Shown in pieces: positions 42,735 through 54,825 of a stretch of DNA of 64,000 nt (within the stretch, counting starts at the first letter, position 1; each line of letters begins with the position of its first letter). The stretch covers positions 20,350,130 to 20,414,129 of the forward strand of contig OZ026520.1 of NCBI GenBank assembly GCA_964019695.1, in the 5' to 3' direction. A model generated the notes under the pieces. That model was not told where the DNA came from, ran no database searches, and saw only the letters and a list, made by a program, of their open reading frames with translations. Source of the stretch: Loripinus fragilis. Its lineage: Eukaryota > Mollusca > Bivalvia > Lucinida > Lucinidae. The translations under genes and the position numbers were made by a program.

Positions 42735-43410
42735 GAGTATAAAGCCAAGATTGCACGACCTTTGGGTATGCGCTTTAATCACTATGTGAGTCCGTCGGTT
42801 CGTCCGTCCGTTAGCAGTTAGTGAAAATGCTCATAAACTCTTGAACCACTTGGTATATTTAGATGAAATTTTGCATACAAATACATGTCAACATGATCTA
42901 ACCACTGGCATGTGTAACAGCCGTTTTGCTGAGCATCATTTCAGCCGACTGTGGTCAGTTAGTGAAAACGCTCATAACTCTTGAATCACGTGGTATATTT
43001 AGATCAAATTTTGCATACTTATTTATTTTAACATTGTCCAGCCACTGGTATGCAAAACTGTGACGAGAGTTTGCTGAGCATCATTTTGGTCGGTCGAGGT
43101 CTTTTAGTGAAAATGCTCATAACTTTTGAACTGCATCATACATTTTGATCAAATTTTGCATACATATACATTGTTTTGAAATTGGCAGGGAAAATGACAA
43201 GGAAAAGAAAAAAATTGTCACGCCTGTGTGTCAGGCTATTGGATTACAGACCGCTCGGCCTCCATGAATAATCTCCTTTACATGTGCTCGTCAGATTAAA
43301 ATTGCACGACTCCTGGGCCTGTACAAAATCACTATGTGAGTCTTGGACGACCCTTGGGTATGTGCTATAATCTTGCACGGCCATTGGGTCTGCACTAGTC
43401 CGTCTACCAT
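42735..43410. repeat. Three tandem units of about 137 bp inside a larger repeat
   Basis: 'gttagtgaaaatgctcataa' near 42818 recurs at about 42957 and 43091. Each is followed by 'gg/atatatttagat.aaattttgcatac' and 'tttgctgagcatcattt'. Both sides carry related motifs ('cgacctttgggtatgcgctt', 'cgacccttgggtatgtgcta', 'tcactatgtgagtc'). Unknown element; non-coding. Confidence 0.65.
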
Positions 43411-43434
43411 TCCACAAGTTTTGAGAAAATGTTT

Positions 43435-43513
43435 ATTTATTTGGTTTGTGGTTTTATGTCCCAGTCAACAGCTATGGCCATGTTGAGACGGCCAGTTAAC
43501 ATAACCACGTTTT
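43435..43513 (-). mobile_element. SINE tail fragment (family 2)
   Basis: 'tggttttatgtcccagtcaa' + 'cagctatggccatgttgaga' + 'cggccagttaacataaccac': the 3' part of a family 2 SINE in minus orientation. The head is missing. Confidence 0.65.
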
Positions 43514-44148
43514 TTTGAAATTTTTGGGGTGCTGAAATTTGATGGCTCATTTATCAGACTTAAAATTCATTCCAAAGGGTGTAATTATGTCAATACACTG
43601 TGTTGTTCAGGGGGTGCAAGGTACTTAGACTTTTTGTCAAGGAACTCTTTAGATATCGGTTTTAGGAATTTAATAACCACAGCCATTCCACCAAAATTGA
43701 TACAATTACAAAATGAAAAATGGTGAAAAATGAATTTGTCTTGATAAGCATGGTTTTGGTGTCAGGGAAATGTATATTACCACTATTATAACATGTATGA
43801 ATATGACCCACACCATTTGAATCGTTAATGTGTAACAGAAGTTCAAATGTGAGAGTTATGGAGCATATGACATGGTCAGTTAGATTTGCATATGCAATGC
43901 TATGATTATCCTGATACTATGCAGTCAAACTAATGTTTGATTGTATAAAACAAGGAATCAAAGTACTAACAAGCTAAATATAATTTTATTAGGACCAGCG
44001 GTGTTGCAAATAATAAAACATTGAAATCATTATCAGTTTGTGATTAAATGAAACTGCATAGACCATGGCATATCATATTTATTATCACGGACGTGTACTC
44101 CCGTGGGATTTTTTTGAAGAAAGCAAACCACTGTGATAACTTTGATTA
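43514..44148. other. Unassigned stretch
   Basis: No gene or repeat recognised. Confidence 0.3.
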
Positions 44149-44820
44149 TCATAGCCTAGGTAATGCAAAACCGGTTGTTGGCATTTTTGGATAGCTGAGT
44201 GGATTTATAAATCCTTCTATGGTGCTAACAAGCTTTTGAGCATTGTTTGTTTGCCTTTTCCAAATATCCTGTGACAGCTTGTGGTGGCGTTTTATTGCTG
44301 CCCCTGGATCTCTAGTCATTTCCTTGGCTTCTTCTGTCAACCGTACAAGATCGATTGAGATCAGGAAGAATCAATTTCTTGCATTTATATTCAGTGTTAT
44401 GCCAACAAGGTCTCCAGTCACTTTCATCCATCTGTTGATTTGTTCCAAAGCATGATCTGGTCCTATAGCACAAAAGGGGATGGTGTTTTTTTGTATTTAC
44501 AACCCAATTTCCATTGCTGAATTCTGACCGTATTTCTGGATATGTTTTTTCAAGCTGTGACATCTCTTTAGATATATGGGAATCATCCTCGCATAATTGA
44601 GCTTGTCCAGTGCGAAAAAGTACTTGATAATTTCCTCCAAAGCAGAGAGACACAGTGCTCAACTGCCAGTCCGTACAGCTCTAATATACAAACACATAAC
44701 TCCAACCATATGCATATACTGCCTGATAGCTTTATGCGCAGGTTTCACTTGGGGATTCGACTCCATTTCCTTCATCTTTTTAAGTAACTCATGCGATACA
44801 AGATGAGGACTTTTAACGCC
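44149..44820 (-). pseudogene. Broken copy of a recurrent invertebrate protein family (function unknown)
   Basis: With frame changes, the minus strand reads HELLKKMKEMESNPQVKPAH, IRQYMHMVGVMCLYIRAVRT, LSALEEIIKYFFALDKLNYA, IPIYLKEMSQLEKTYPEIRS, NGNWVVNTKKHHP, CAIGPDHALEQINRWMKVTG, FFLISIDLVRLTEEAKEMTR, HHKLSQDIWKRQTNNAQKLV and ends GFINPLSYPKMPTTGFALPR. I recall this order (HAKYARYLPVYL-like, GIDHALEQ.NR.MKVTGGL, HHD/KLS...W.RQ) from many predicted cnidarian, echinoderm and mollusc proteins of unknown function, often multicopy. Lesions: TGA at 44661-44659, a one-base insertion near 44474 and TGA at 44373-44371. It is a decayed copy; whether it came from a mobile element is not settled. More may lie beyond 44820, but I could not follow it. 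Confidence 0.7.
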
Positions 44821-47800
44821 TTAAGCAGCACCAATGTCGGTTTTTTCATATAAATTTAGTTGTTTATTTAAAAAATATCTAAAACAATTGAAAACTTAAA
44901 CTCAAATCAAGTTAGACAACAATATCTTAGGTGTAATTACACAAGGTCTCATTTGAAAATACCGATTGCTTTTATATGTGCCTAATTTTCCAAAAGGACC
45001 CATATGTTTCCAATTTTACTTTAGGAACGATAGGGAACAAACGGGACATTTATTGAAATGTGTGAAGCCTTGCTTTTCTTGTTGCAAATGTAATATACAC
45101 ATGCCAGGTTCCACAATAATAATACCGAGTATCAGATAGCTTGAAGCTCATGGACATTGCGCTTGTCTGTAACGACAGGCACTTTCGTACATTATATTTT
45201 CATCATTAATATATCTACAACTGCAAAAATAACCAATAAGATCTGACAAGAAACTGCTTGTTATTGTCATTCTTTCTCATTATACATTTACAGTATTATA
45301 ATGACACTTTTCAATTGAAAAATGTGTTTGTGTTTTAGTGACTTAGTTGTCTCAGTGCTTTGATTATGCCCCTATCCATTCTAATAATGTTCAACTCGCA
45401 GATAATATCATAGCTTTCTCTGAGATAAAAATGACTACTTACAAAGTTTAATATATCCTTTTATTCGCCCAAAATTTGTACCCAAGAATGGCAATGTCAA
45501 ACTCATGATTTGCAGCACTCCAGGTGTTTACGAGACCAATATGCTTAGTTTACTTCAATACAAATTGCATTAAAATGTACACAAATGTATCATTTGTGTA
45601 CTCTGTACTGTTCTTTTGTGTTTTTTATGCAATATCAACATTTTAACTTTCTCTTCGAGCCTGTAACTTCTCATTGTTCAGCCTACTGCTATGAACTCTT
45701 CCAAAATATATGAATATTAGCCATAAAACGCTGCAAAATGAATTCAAATGGTAATATTAAGTTATTATGTAAACTAGTCATTGGTGATTGAATATTTTTA
45801 AAACATATTTAAGAAAAAGTGGAAATAACAAACAGATTTTCATCGATATATATTCCATAACACAACATCTATGTTCTGTAACATCTTTGGGCATTCCTTG
45901 TAGATCCATCATTGTAGATATGTTTCTGATAATGATATATCATAATTGTCTAGATAGTAACTTTATGGTACTACATTTGATTTAGCCATGAACATATGTT
46001 TGTTACATGGAAATGTGTGATCAGGATAAACATAAAAATCTATGCTTCCATAACAAGTTTCCAATGATTTTTGAATATAATATGATTTAATCAGTGTCCA
46101 GCATGCACCTTATGTCAAATTCATACTATCTATACCTTTATAACACGATTTCAGGAATTATTCTCCATGCTTCATCAAATAAAATTGTCAAACAACAAGG
46201 CATTAGAAAAGCTCTATAATCCGTAATAGACCCAATGTCGGCAGATTACAGTGTATCTTCACTGGTATTCGCTGCAAATACATTTGCATTTTAATAACTT
46301 GTATATAATGCAATTAAATATCTATAAAAAAGAATGTTATATTTTTTACGAAAACACTATTAACATGATGCATCAAAGTATCATTATAATGAAATTTACT
46401 TGGTTGTTTCCTTTCAATGAGCATTTGAAGCCTTGTTATGGAAAATCGATGTTACGGAGGCATAGCGACATGAGAAAATCTTATTTACCACAAGCTATAC
46501 ACCATTGATTTTGATTGTTATTCATTTATATTTATTTCGAAGAAACCCCTATCCAAAGGAATATGGCCATTATTTACATTCAGAGGTACTTGTTTTCTAA
46601 ATATAAGCGTTACGGAAGCATATATTTTGAAACGTGACATTTTGGCTATTGACCTGTTTGCTATGTTTTTGAGCAACAGTGAATGGCAAGCTATCTCCGT
46701 TTATTATATTGCTTATCTTTAAATGATTTTCAAGTTTATTTACCTGTAAATCAAATATACATGTTTTTAGTATCCCATTTAAAATTAGTTACGGCTGCAT
46801 AGGCATATTTGGAGACACAAACGTTGTTGATGATTATAACTAATGTAAACCTAATGACCAAATTATAAGACTGTTTCTGGAATTATGAAAGGAACAAAAA
46901 GGATTTTTGGGGAGATATAAGACGCTTTTTAGATGCATTAAATAAATATACTAAATGTCTACAAAAATAGCTTGGCGACATTGCAATTTTGGCTATTTGC
47001 AAATATTGATCAAAACATATTTTAAAAACGAATACTTTGATGCTATTCTAATTTGTTTTAAATTACCAACCAAAGCTTGAAGACTGTGTAATTGTGTGAT
47101 TTTTTGAGAATTCAAGCACATTTAAGCAGGAATAAGAATGGAAATAGAGGAGAAATGGTGTTTTCAAATATGTGTCAATTTTGGTGGAATGGCTGACCAA
47201 TTAAACTACAGGTTTTAGACCTTGACACATTTCAAATTGTGGAAGATGGGCACCGATTAAAGCAGTATTTTGCTTTCTGTCAGAACACAATGGATGAGCA
47301 AATGAAAACAAATGTAAACACTAATTGGATGTTCAAGGAATTTGGACGTAAAGATTTGGAGTATTTCGGTAATGGCTTGTATATTCATCTGCGCATGCGT
47401 ATTCACAATTTCTTCTCTGCTATAAAATAGCGTTGTTGGATATGCCTTTTGTACTCTTGCATAGAAGAATCCATAAGTAGTGTAGAGGTAGACAGATTGT
47501 ATGTCAACTTTGACCACCTACGCCATGTTCATTATTGTCGAGAGTTTCAATTTCATATGGGGGAAATCCCTGCAAGTCATAGTCGTCTTTTTATGTGAGG
47601 TGGTCGTCACATGAAAACATGCTAGGTCACGGTTCGTACCCTAACGCTTAAACTTTAAACAGTTTACTCAGCTAGCTTCTTACATCGAAGCTTTTAAATT
47701 TTAGATGTAGCATATTTTTATTGAATAAATTTAGCACAATCATCGAATAGCGGCGCTGATCAGATTATACGCATGCGCCGTCTGGTTCAACTCGTCTGAC

Positions 47801-47920
47801 TTGCGCCTTGTTTTTCGCTCTTCTGACTTGTGACTGGCTGTGTGATGTAATGGGAGACTTCGAGCGTCATCATCATGAGACTCAATACCGCAAACGCTGG
47901 CTAGAGGAGCCATAAAACAG
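44821..47920. other. Long unassigned AT-rich stretch
   Basis: Three kilobases with only short frames and none of the repeat families listed here. The longest frames (for example 47257-47517 and 47239-47430, on opposite strands) show no similarity I know. Confidence 0.35.
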
Positions 47921-48008
47921 TTCTGGGCCACTATATGCCCTACAGCGAAAACGCCATTTGAATGGCCATTTGAATGGCGTTGCTCTGGTGGGCCAATAGT
48001 GGGTCAAT
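47921..48008. repeat. Hairpin family J, copy
   Basis: 'ctgggccactatatgcccta' + 'cagcgaaaacgcc' and complement 'ggtgggccaatagtgggtca'. The loop has a duplicated 'atttgaatggc'. Confidence 0.7.
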
Positions 48009-48186
48009 AGATGCTTATTGGGTCATTGGAGGTGCATACCCCGATTTGGCAGCTCAAGTATCCTACGGTCTGTCTTCTCATGTATTTGGCTCGTATTATT
48101 TCAATGTCACACTGAGGCCAAAGTCTGGTCATTTTATCAATTTTTATATGTGTAGGTAGACATATCGTGTATCCATCCGCATTTTA

Positions 48187-48450
48187 TTAACTATTTGCAT
48201 GCTGGGTAATTTTTGCCAGCTACATTGTATTTGTCTGTTGGCACTATGACGTGAAGGGATTTACCTCAGATGATTTTTGAAACCCTCGCTTTGGCCACCT
48301 ACTCCCACATGTCAATAGCTCTTTCAAAACAAATACTTCCAAAATTCAATCAAACTCTCAAACAGTTTGGATCCTGATCAGTGCCGACGTTTTGTCGGGA
48401 CTAATCTGGGTTCAAACTATTTTCAAATGTTATCAGCAGACGACTAATTC
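48187..48450. repeat. MITE family A, split copy
   Basis: Left end 'ttaactatttgcatgctggg' at 48187. Unrelated-looking inner sequence follows, then the palindrome 'cagtttggatcctgatcagt' / 'gggactaatctgggttcaaa' and 'gttatcagcagacgac'. Confidence 0.6.
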
Positions 48451-48840
48451 GCCATAAATGTAAAAGGATCCTTTTTTTAAATAGCACATATGACAACGGT
48501 AACAAGCGAATGCTCCACACGAATGTCTCGCCATAGAATGCTGCTCGTATACTCAGTCTGCAAGTAGAAGCAGGTTCAAACTGCCCCGCTAGATAACTTA
48601 AACTACGCGACAAGTATAATTGCATGTGAGCTGACATATAGTCGTTTGCACAGTCTGGTCGGCGTCTTTGCTCAGCATTGGATTCCTCTATGTATGCCAT
48701 ACACATGCCTTCTAAGTCTATTTGACAATCTAAAATGGCCGCTATTGTTGAGTGGGTAAACTTTATAGCGCAAAAGAGGCACACACATTGGCTCCATTAA
48801 ATCGGGTTTGCTAATGTCGTCTCCTTCCGGCATACTATCT

Positions 48841-48911
48841 CGGGCTACTATTGGTCAGCCGGCAAAACACCATTTCAATGGCGTTTAGCTGGTTGGCCGA
48901 TGGTGGACTGC
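48841..48911. repeat. Hairpin family J, copy
   Basis: 'ctactattggtcagccggca' + 'aaacaccatttcaatggcgt' + 'ttagctggttggccgatggt'. Confidence 0.7.
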
Positions 48912-49597
48912 TTATTTATTGTTGCTTTGTTGCTGCATATGTTTGCTTAGACGTCTTGGTTCTCAAGTTGCAGGCAAATAGTATTGGCATTCTGGTACAA
49001 CCTTAGGCAATTTTCGTCGACTATGGCGGCGGTAAATTTCAAACTTAGCGAAAGATGTTGCTGGTCTTCGTTTACTTTTTTCCAGAAGTAGTTTCTTTAA
49101 TATATGATCTAGCTCTTCAAAACTGGGACACACGAATTTAAATCTACCACCATGTCAAATCTTAGGAAACTTATTTAAGCGATAACTTGCCTAGAATGTT
49201 AAGCATAATTAAAAAATCTTGGTCATGTTTGAATTGGGTAACAAAGCTAGGTCATAAAAAAATGTTGTCCTAGTTATAGGCCTTATTATAACCTGATCCG
49301 AGTCGCCATAAAAAATCCGCAAAAATGAATGACAACCATGGCAAAGCAAACGTACATGTACAAATCCGTTACAAGACAATTTCAACTTTTCCGCTTCTTG
49401 TTAAAATGAATCAACTGGCAATATCACTTATTAGAAATGGCGATTGCTACCAAAATATTATTCCGTCAATAAGCAATCTAACAGTGAAAGCAATATTATT
49501 CAAATTTTTCTTCAATTTGAAAATTATGCTAGAAAATCTTACATCAGTTGAATATTTTAAAGAAAACATCACATCCATCTCTTTTCTGAATTTACAC
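48912..49597. other. Unassigned stretch
   Basis: A 95-residue frame (49325-49612, +) has no recognisable similarity and is AT-biased; I do not call it a gene. Nothing else seen. Confidence 0.3.
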
Positions 49598-50088
49598 AGC
49601 GTCAAAAGTTAAGCACTAACTTGGTAGCTAAATTTTTCAGAGTAAGGTTATGTGATGTAAATAAACCTTATAAATAAAGATAAATGCGTCATATAGTGAT
49701 ATAAGATAGAGAAACAAGAATGTTATTTTGCCAAATTTTGTGATGGTGCGGAGTTCAACAAAAAGCACATAGGAGTCAACTTATTTTCATTGTAACTTTG
49801 TGTACATGATTAAATGTTGAAAAGTTTGTGTGAAAAAGGCACAAAGTGTGTTTCAAGATATTGGGGTTTACTTCTTGAACTTCCAGTGTGATAGCGAGAA
49901 GTTTTGATGTCGCGAAAACTCATGATTTTGTAACAAATTTGAATATCACATGTATTTTTAATTTTTCATTTAAATATTTATGCAAGTTTCACAACAGATA
50001 AAGTTTTTCCATGTTAAGAAACCTTTCTTCACGGTAGTTTGAAAATTGCTTCAGCAAAAATATAGGCGGTGCTTAACTTTTGACGCTG
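49598..50088. mobile_element. Element with 20-bp perfect inverted ends CAGCGTCAAAAGTTAAGCAC
   Basis: CAGCGTCAAAAGTTAAGCAC at the left and GTGCTTAACTTTTGACGCTG at the right, about 490 bp apart; interior non-coding. A related 'atgcttaacttctgacc' lies alone at 52749. No clear target duplication. It ends 8 bp before a solo P module. Confidence 0.6.
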
Positions 50089-50096
50089 CGCAATGT

Positions 50097-50312
50097 CTTC
50101 TTTTGTGGATCATTTGTGTGTTTCTCATGCTTTCGCGTCTGTTCATTGCTGCATTGTGGTCACCTGCTGGGAAAGGGCTTACCTCTTGGCTCTGGTTGGT
50201 GATGTTGTTTATGGTATTTTTGCTACTTTCCCATGTGGTATCCTGTGTCAGGTGTGGTACTTGATTGTATACTTTCCTAGTCTTTGCCGTCTTTCTTACT
50301 TTTATTAAGACT
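50097..50312 (+). mobile_element. Solo Penelope-like terminal module P
   Basis: 'cttcttttgtggatcatttg' ... 'gtcacctgctgggaaagggc' ... 'ggtatcctgtgtcaggtgtg' ... 'gtctttcttactttt'. It starts at the same base of the module as the copy at 56386, with no RT-derived sequence before it. Confidence 0.75.
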
Positions 50313-50354
50313 TTCACTGTTAGTCGTCTTCCCAGTCGTCTGTTGTCATACGTT

Positions 50355-50440
50355 TACAGATTTTTAGTATACAGATAATAGACCCTGAACAGACTGCTCC
50401 GAATGGGGCAGTCTGATCTGTGCCCATACACTCTAGTTGG
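50355..50440. repeat. Hairpin with the shared MITE core
   Basis: 'gaccctgaacagactgctcc' + 'gaatgg' and complement 'ggcagtctgatctgtgccca'. Confidence 0.5.
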
Positions 50441-50515
50441 AATTCATTAACCAGTAAATCGGAAAATTTGCATTAAACAGCCTCAACATATGCCATTTTC
50501 CGCTTCATTGTTGTC

Positions 50516-50736
50516 CACTCTTTGCTACTTGGTAAATTTACATGCTTTTGTGTAATCTGCTGTTGTTGTTTTTTGGGTTTTTTTTTTCTAATTCAACTTT
50601 CTGAAATTTCTTTCAGGAATACCATCAGAGTGTCAAACAGTTTTTGTCAGATCAGACCCGACGTTCTGTCGGGCCTGATCTGGTCCTAACTGTTTGCAAA
50701 TGGTATCAGCAGACGACATTAGTAGGAAAATAGTTA
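50516..50736. repeat. MITE family A copy
   Basis: Left end 'cactctttgctacttggtaa', then 'ggaataccatcagagtgtca', palindrome 'gatcagacccgacgttctgt' + 'cgggcctgatctgg', then 'tatcagcagacgac' and TTAA. Confidence 0.75.
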
Positions 50737-51635
50737 AACAGTCATGTTTATTAATTTTTCACAGACAGTCCAACTGATTGTGATTTCTAAAAGGGTCACG
50801 TGTCTGAAAATCATATACTTTAGCTTGTGGTATACGTAGGGCGAGGTGCTTGTCGTGATTGTAGTGTTTACGGAAGACACAGCTTTCAACCAATAAAGTT
50901 GGATTTGTCTCCGACGACCCTGAGAATGAACCTAGCGATAAGTAAAACTGGGAGGTGTGTTACCTGCAATGACAATGCCTCTGGTTACGATTATGGGTTG
51001 TCCAAGACTGATCAGTGCATTGACTTCTTATTATCTAAATCAATAGCATTTCGATTATCTTATGTAGTTGAACAGGCTGACTGGAGTCTTGCCTGCTGAT
51101 TTACCCAAAATACACCGACAGAACTGGAAAACGATGGATGGATTCGTGGTCATATTTATAGCACTCTGATCGCTGAAAAAGCCGTCAGCTGATGCCATCT
51201 ACTGTATTTTGACTTGCATGTACAAATGGACCCAATTCAAAATTGTCCACATAGAACAGTCTGATTTCGGTTCATATGGCCTGCTGCTTGTACGGAGGCA
51301 TCAAAAATACAACTACAGACGATGACCAATCAGACGACTTGAGTCACACATGACTTTAAACTCTTTATGGAAAAATCTTCTGAGTTATCATATCATTAGA
51401 TAAATCCTTTATTCGGCCCATGATTTGTGACTGCTTATTAAAATGAGCGCTGATCCTATGCACTCCTACAACCCAGCCGCACGACACATTACACTGAGCG
51501 AGTGTTAGGTCAGCGTTGTTTCGTCGACATGGCGATGTGTCCAATGGGAAGGTACAGTGACAGTAATTGAATGATTGGAGAGAAACTGGGTTTGGTGTTT
51601 GTGTCGATGCATTACGTCTAATTCAAAAAGAATCC
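50737..51635. other. Unassigned stretch
   Basis: A 90-residue frame (50827-51099, +) is not recognised and has no support. No repeats recognised. Confidence 0.3.
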
Positions 51636-51780
51636 ATGTCGGGACTTTCCCTGAACCAGTTCTAAACAGAGGATAAAGTGTCTTGACCAATGACACAACG
51701 CATTGCTTCCGATGAGGCTTGAACCAGCAACCCTTTGATCTCAGGTCAATCACTCTACCACTGAGTCCACCGATTTGGCT
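51636..51780 (-). mobile_element. SINE family 1, minus strand, tail truncated
   Basis: Complement of the head: 'gaggcttgaaccagcaaccc' (B box), 'cactctaccactgagtccac' (A box). The body ends near 'catgtcgggactttccctga'; the (CAAA)n tail is missing. Confidence 0.75.
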
Positions 51781-51994
51781 GTTATAATGAAGAAACGCAT
51801 GAAGAAATACACAGATCGCTGTTTTAAAGTATTTTCTTTGATATTGCATGTTCATATAAAGGGTTGACCTGCTCATATGTTAAGCATTTTTTGCATGGAG
51901 TGTATTTAATCGCCTTCTCTGCTCACTACGCATTAGTAGCAAAATATCGTGTACTGGTATCTTTATTTAGATGTTCAAGAGACATATGTAACTA

Positions 51995-52181
51995 CAGTAA
52001 AAACCTGTGTAAAACGGCCACTCAAAAATAGACAAAACAAAGATCCTAATGACAAATGGTAGCTTAATGAAGGTCGAACGTATTGTAGAATGCAAAACGC
52101 TTGAGCTGCATTATGCGATAATTGGTCTAAAAACCAATTTTCGGTCTTTTTGAGAGTGGCCGTTTTACACAGGTTTTACTG
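51995..52181. mobile_element. Palindromic MITE with CAGTAAAAACCTG ends, copy 4
   Basis: Flanked by TA; 187 bp. Ends preserved, but the central hairpin has lost one arm ('gtattgtagaatgcaaaacg'). Confidence 0.8.
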
Positions 52182-52796
52182 TAATTCATATCTGATATTT
52201 TTTTTGTAAAAATATATCCTAGCTTAGATTCTGAATGAAATGTCCGACTTGTTCAAGTTTGAGAGCCATTTTAACTCTCAGTTTACCCTTGAAATCAGAT
52301 ATATAAGAAAAAAAAATCAAAAGAAAGCTTTAGATAGTTTAGCTATGATTTTGACTTTTTTATGTTGGTAACAAGGTGTCAAATTTCTACATTTAGTTAA
52401 AAAAATTCAGGAATTCACGTGAACATATTCTGATTTATACAATTATTCCCAAAATCGTGCTAAGCTAAAGAAAATGTTGCAATCTAAAGATGAAAAACAT
52501 TTTATTCAATTTTATTTAGGCTTTTTGCAGAAAATAATTAACAACCGCATAAACGACACACATTTGAAGAACAAAAAAAAACTGATTTTGATATATGCAA
52601 GTTTTTTTCTGGCTTGACTTACTGTACGATTTGCCGAAGAAGAAATATAATAATAGTTAAGTTTTACCTAACCTATAGAACTTAAACACAGCGATTTGTC
52701 TGTAGTGAAGCAAAACTATTAGGATTTTTAACTTTTCACCGGAAAAAAATGCTTAACTTCTGACCACACGTGAGCCACATCATAAGTAAACCTGCC
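52182..52796. other. Unassigned AT-rich stretch
   Basis: Apart from the solo 'atgcttaacttctgacc' motif at 52749, nothing recognised. Confidence 0.3.
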
Positions 52797-53316
52797 TTAA
52801 AGGTGACAGCAACCCTAATAATAAGTATTTTTTATCAGAGAAAGCTTTATGAACCATGAATTTTGATGCAAGTGTCATCAAAATCAATTGATAAACGGGG
52901 ACGTTATGAGCATTTAAAGAAGTCAATATGACCAACATTTAGCCGTCATTTTGAATATTTTTAAAATTAGTTTTCAGAATTTTTTCAACTGCTTAATTTT
53001 TAGTTATTAATACTTTTACAGCATCTGTATTTCAGCAGATATGCAGCTTTATACACAATAAATATGTTTTATTAAAGGTAATTGCAAGTTATCCATTGGT
53101 TTGTCTTTTATTTCGATTACACATATTTAATTAGGCTGTGTGACGTCACTAAGCCTACAACATGGCCGCTTCCATTACATTCCATTTGCAAATATTCAAA
53201 CGCCTACAATTTTTTAGTTTTTCAACCGATTTAAATGAAACTGGTATCAAAATTCATAGTTTATTAAAATATTTCATATAAAACATAGAAATAATCAGGG
53301 TTGCCCTCCGCTTTAA
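52797..53316. mobile_element. TTAA-ended MITE family V, copy 1
   Basis: Begins TTAAAGGTGACAGCAACCCT and ends 'cagggttgccctccgcttta' + 'a'. The two halves form a long imperfect inverted repeat ('atgaattttgatgcaag' / 'tggtatcaaaattcat'). Landmarks include 'gtgtgacgtcactaagccta'. Confidence 0.78.
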
Positions 53317-53695
53317 CCATATTGGAAAACAAATGCACATATCGTGCATTCTATTTGTAGTGCTTTCTTTTTGATTTCTCCAAATATAATACCCTATTTG
53401 TATATAGTGCTCTAATAAACGCCCATACTGACGTGTCCAGTAAAGCTAGTGGTCTGTTGTTTTTCTCTGTGCATTCACCTACATCCATACTTTGTGTATG
53501 CGAGCATTAAATGCCCTTGCGAGTCTGCACATATGCGATGGGTATCGAAATCTCATCCACTGGCCCATATGCATCGGTTTCAAGACACAGTTTATTACAA
53601 GTTTGCAAATATTTCTCTGTAGCTAAGCAGGAGGGTTTTCATGACGTGGCTCATTTACCGCAGCTATATCTTTAGTTAACAATGCAAGAATCAAT
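53317..53695. other. Unassigned stretch between two V elements
   Basis: Contains a diverged hairpin around 53505-53570 ('gcgagcattaaatgccc...'). No gene seen. Confidence 0.3.
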
Positions 53696-54212
53696 TTAAA
53701 GGGGACGGCAACCCTGATTATTACTATGTTTTATATGAAAGATCTTAATAAACCACAAATTTTGATCCCAGTTTTCATCTAAATCGGTTGAAAAACGTTG
53801 AAGTTGTGGGTGTTTGAATAGTTGCAAATGGACTGTAATGGAAGCGGTCATATTGTAGGTTTAGTGACGTCACACAGCCTAATTAAATATGCGTTATCAA
53901 AATAAAAGAAAAACCAATGGATTACTTGCAATTATATTTAATAAAACATTTTCCTTATGTATAAAGCTGCATATCTGCTGAAATTCAGATGCTGTGATAG
54001 TATTTATAACTAAAAATTAAGCAGTCGAAAATATTCTGAAAACTAATTAAATATTCAGAATGGCGGCTAAATGTTGGTCATATTAAATTATTTGAATGCC
54101 CATACCTTCCCCGTTTTTGCACCGATTTTGATGATACTTGCATCAAAATCCATGTTTAATAGATTTCTTTCTGATAAAACATACTTATCATTTGGGTTGC
54201 TGTCCCCTTTAA
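53696..54212. mobile_element. TTAA-ended MITE family V, copy 2 (opposite orientation)
   Basis: Starts TTAAAGGGGACGGCAACCCT and ends 'ggttgctgtcccctttaa'. It is colinear with the complement of copy 1. A (CA)n repeat follows its right end. Confidence 0.8.
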
Positions 54213-54217
54213 AAACC

Positions 54218-54218
<1 letters not shown>

Positions 54219-54280
<62 letters not shown>
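54219..54280. repeat. (CA)n microsatellite
   Basis: About 30 uninterrupted CA units. The 164-residue minus-strand frame across it is a by-product. Confidence 0.97.
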
Positions 54281-54281
<1 letters not shown>

Positions 54282-54480
54282 GCCTCACTTGAAGCCCATG
54301 GTGACAATGTTCTATTACTAACAGAAACTTAACAAAATCTATTAAATAGCTAACGATGCTCATTTCACTATGTTGACGTCTACAGTCCAGCAGTAAGCTA
54401 TGGCGAAATAGTGTCGATGCACAAGCTCGTCTGAACCTTCGTTGGTCGCCAATGTCACACCAAGCAAACATGTTCAAGAG

Positions 54481-54547
54481 AGCAACCATCGACCAGCCAC
54501 GAAACGCCATTTTCATTGAGTTTCGCTGGTGGGTCGATAGTTGCCCG
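54481..54547. repeat. Hairpin family J, copy
   Basis: 'gcaaccatcgaccagccacg' + 'aaacgccatt' and complement 'gagtttcgctggtgggtcga' + 'tagttgcc'. Confidence 0.72.
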
Positions 54548-54757
54548 AGATTACTTGCTGGCTGGGTAAGTATCAAATTCAAGTATTGCTTAAAAGCAAG
54601 GCACCTTGTTATTGCACGTTATCACACTTAACCAGCACTTCTCTGTCGCATTTTGCAAACGATGTAGGTATACACCGTTTGTATATACTCATTGACTGCT
54701 ATATCCTTTAAAATGGAATATTCCAGATGACGTTGAAAACTATTTGCTGCAAAAAGC

Positions 54758-54825
54758 GGACATATAGCCCGTGAACAGACTGCTGCTCTAGGAGCAGTAT
54801 GTTCACGGACTTTTATGTTTGCATA
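54758..54825. repeat. Hairpin with MITE-like core
   Basis: 'cccgtgaacagactgctgct' + 'ctaggagcagtatgttcacg' + 'g'. The stem is centred on ctag. Confidence 0.55.

Noticed and set aside
49325..49612. 95-residue plus-strand frame as a gene
   Set aside because: AT-driven composition, no family resemblance, and its end overlaps the inverted terminal repeat of the element at 49598.
54088..54582. 164-residue minus-strand frame
   Set aside because: Crosses MITE V, a (CA)n repeat (poly-Cys/Val) and other DNA; composition is an artefact.
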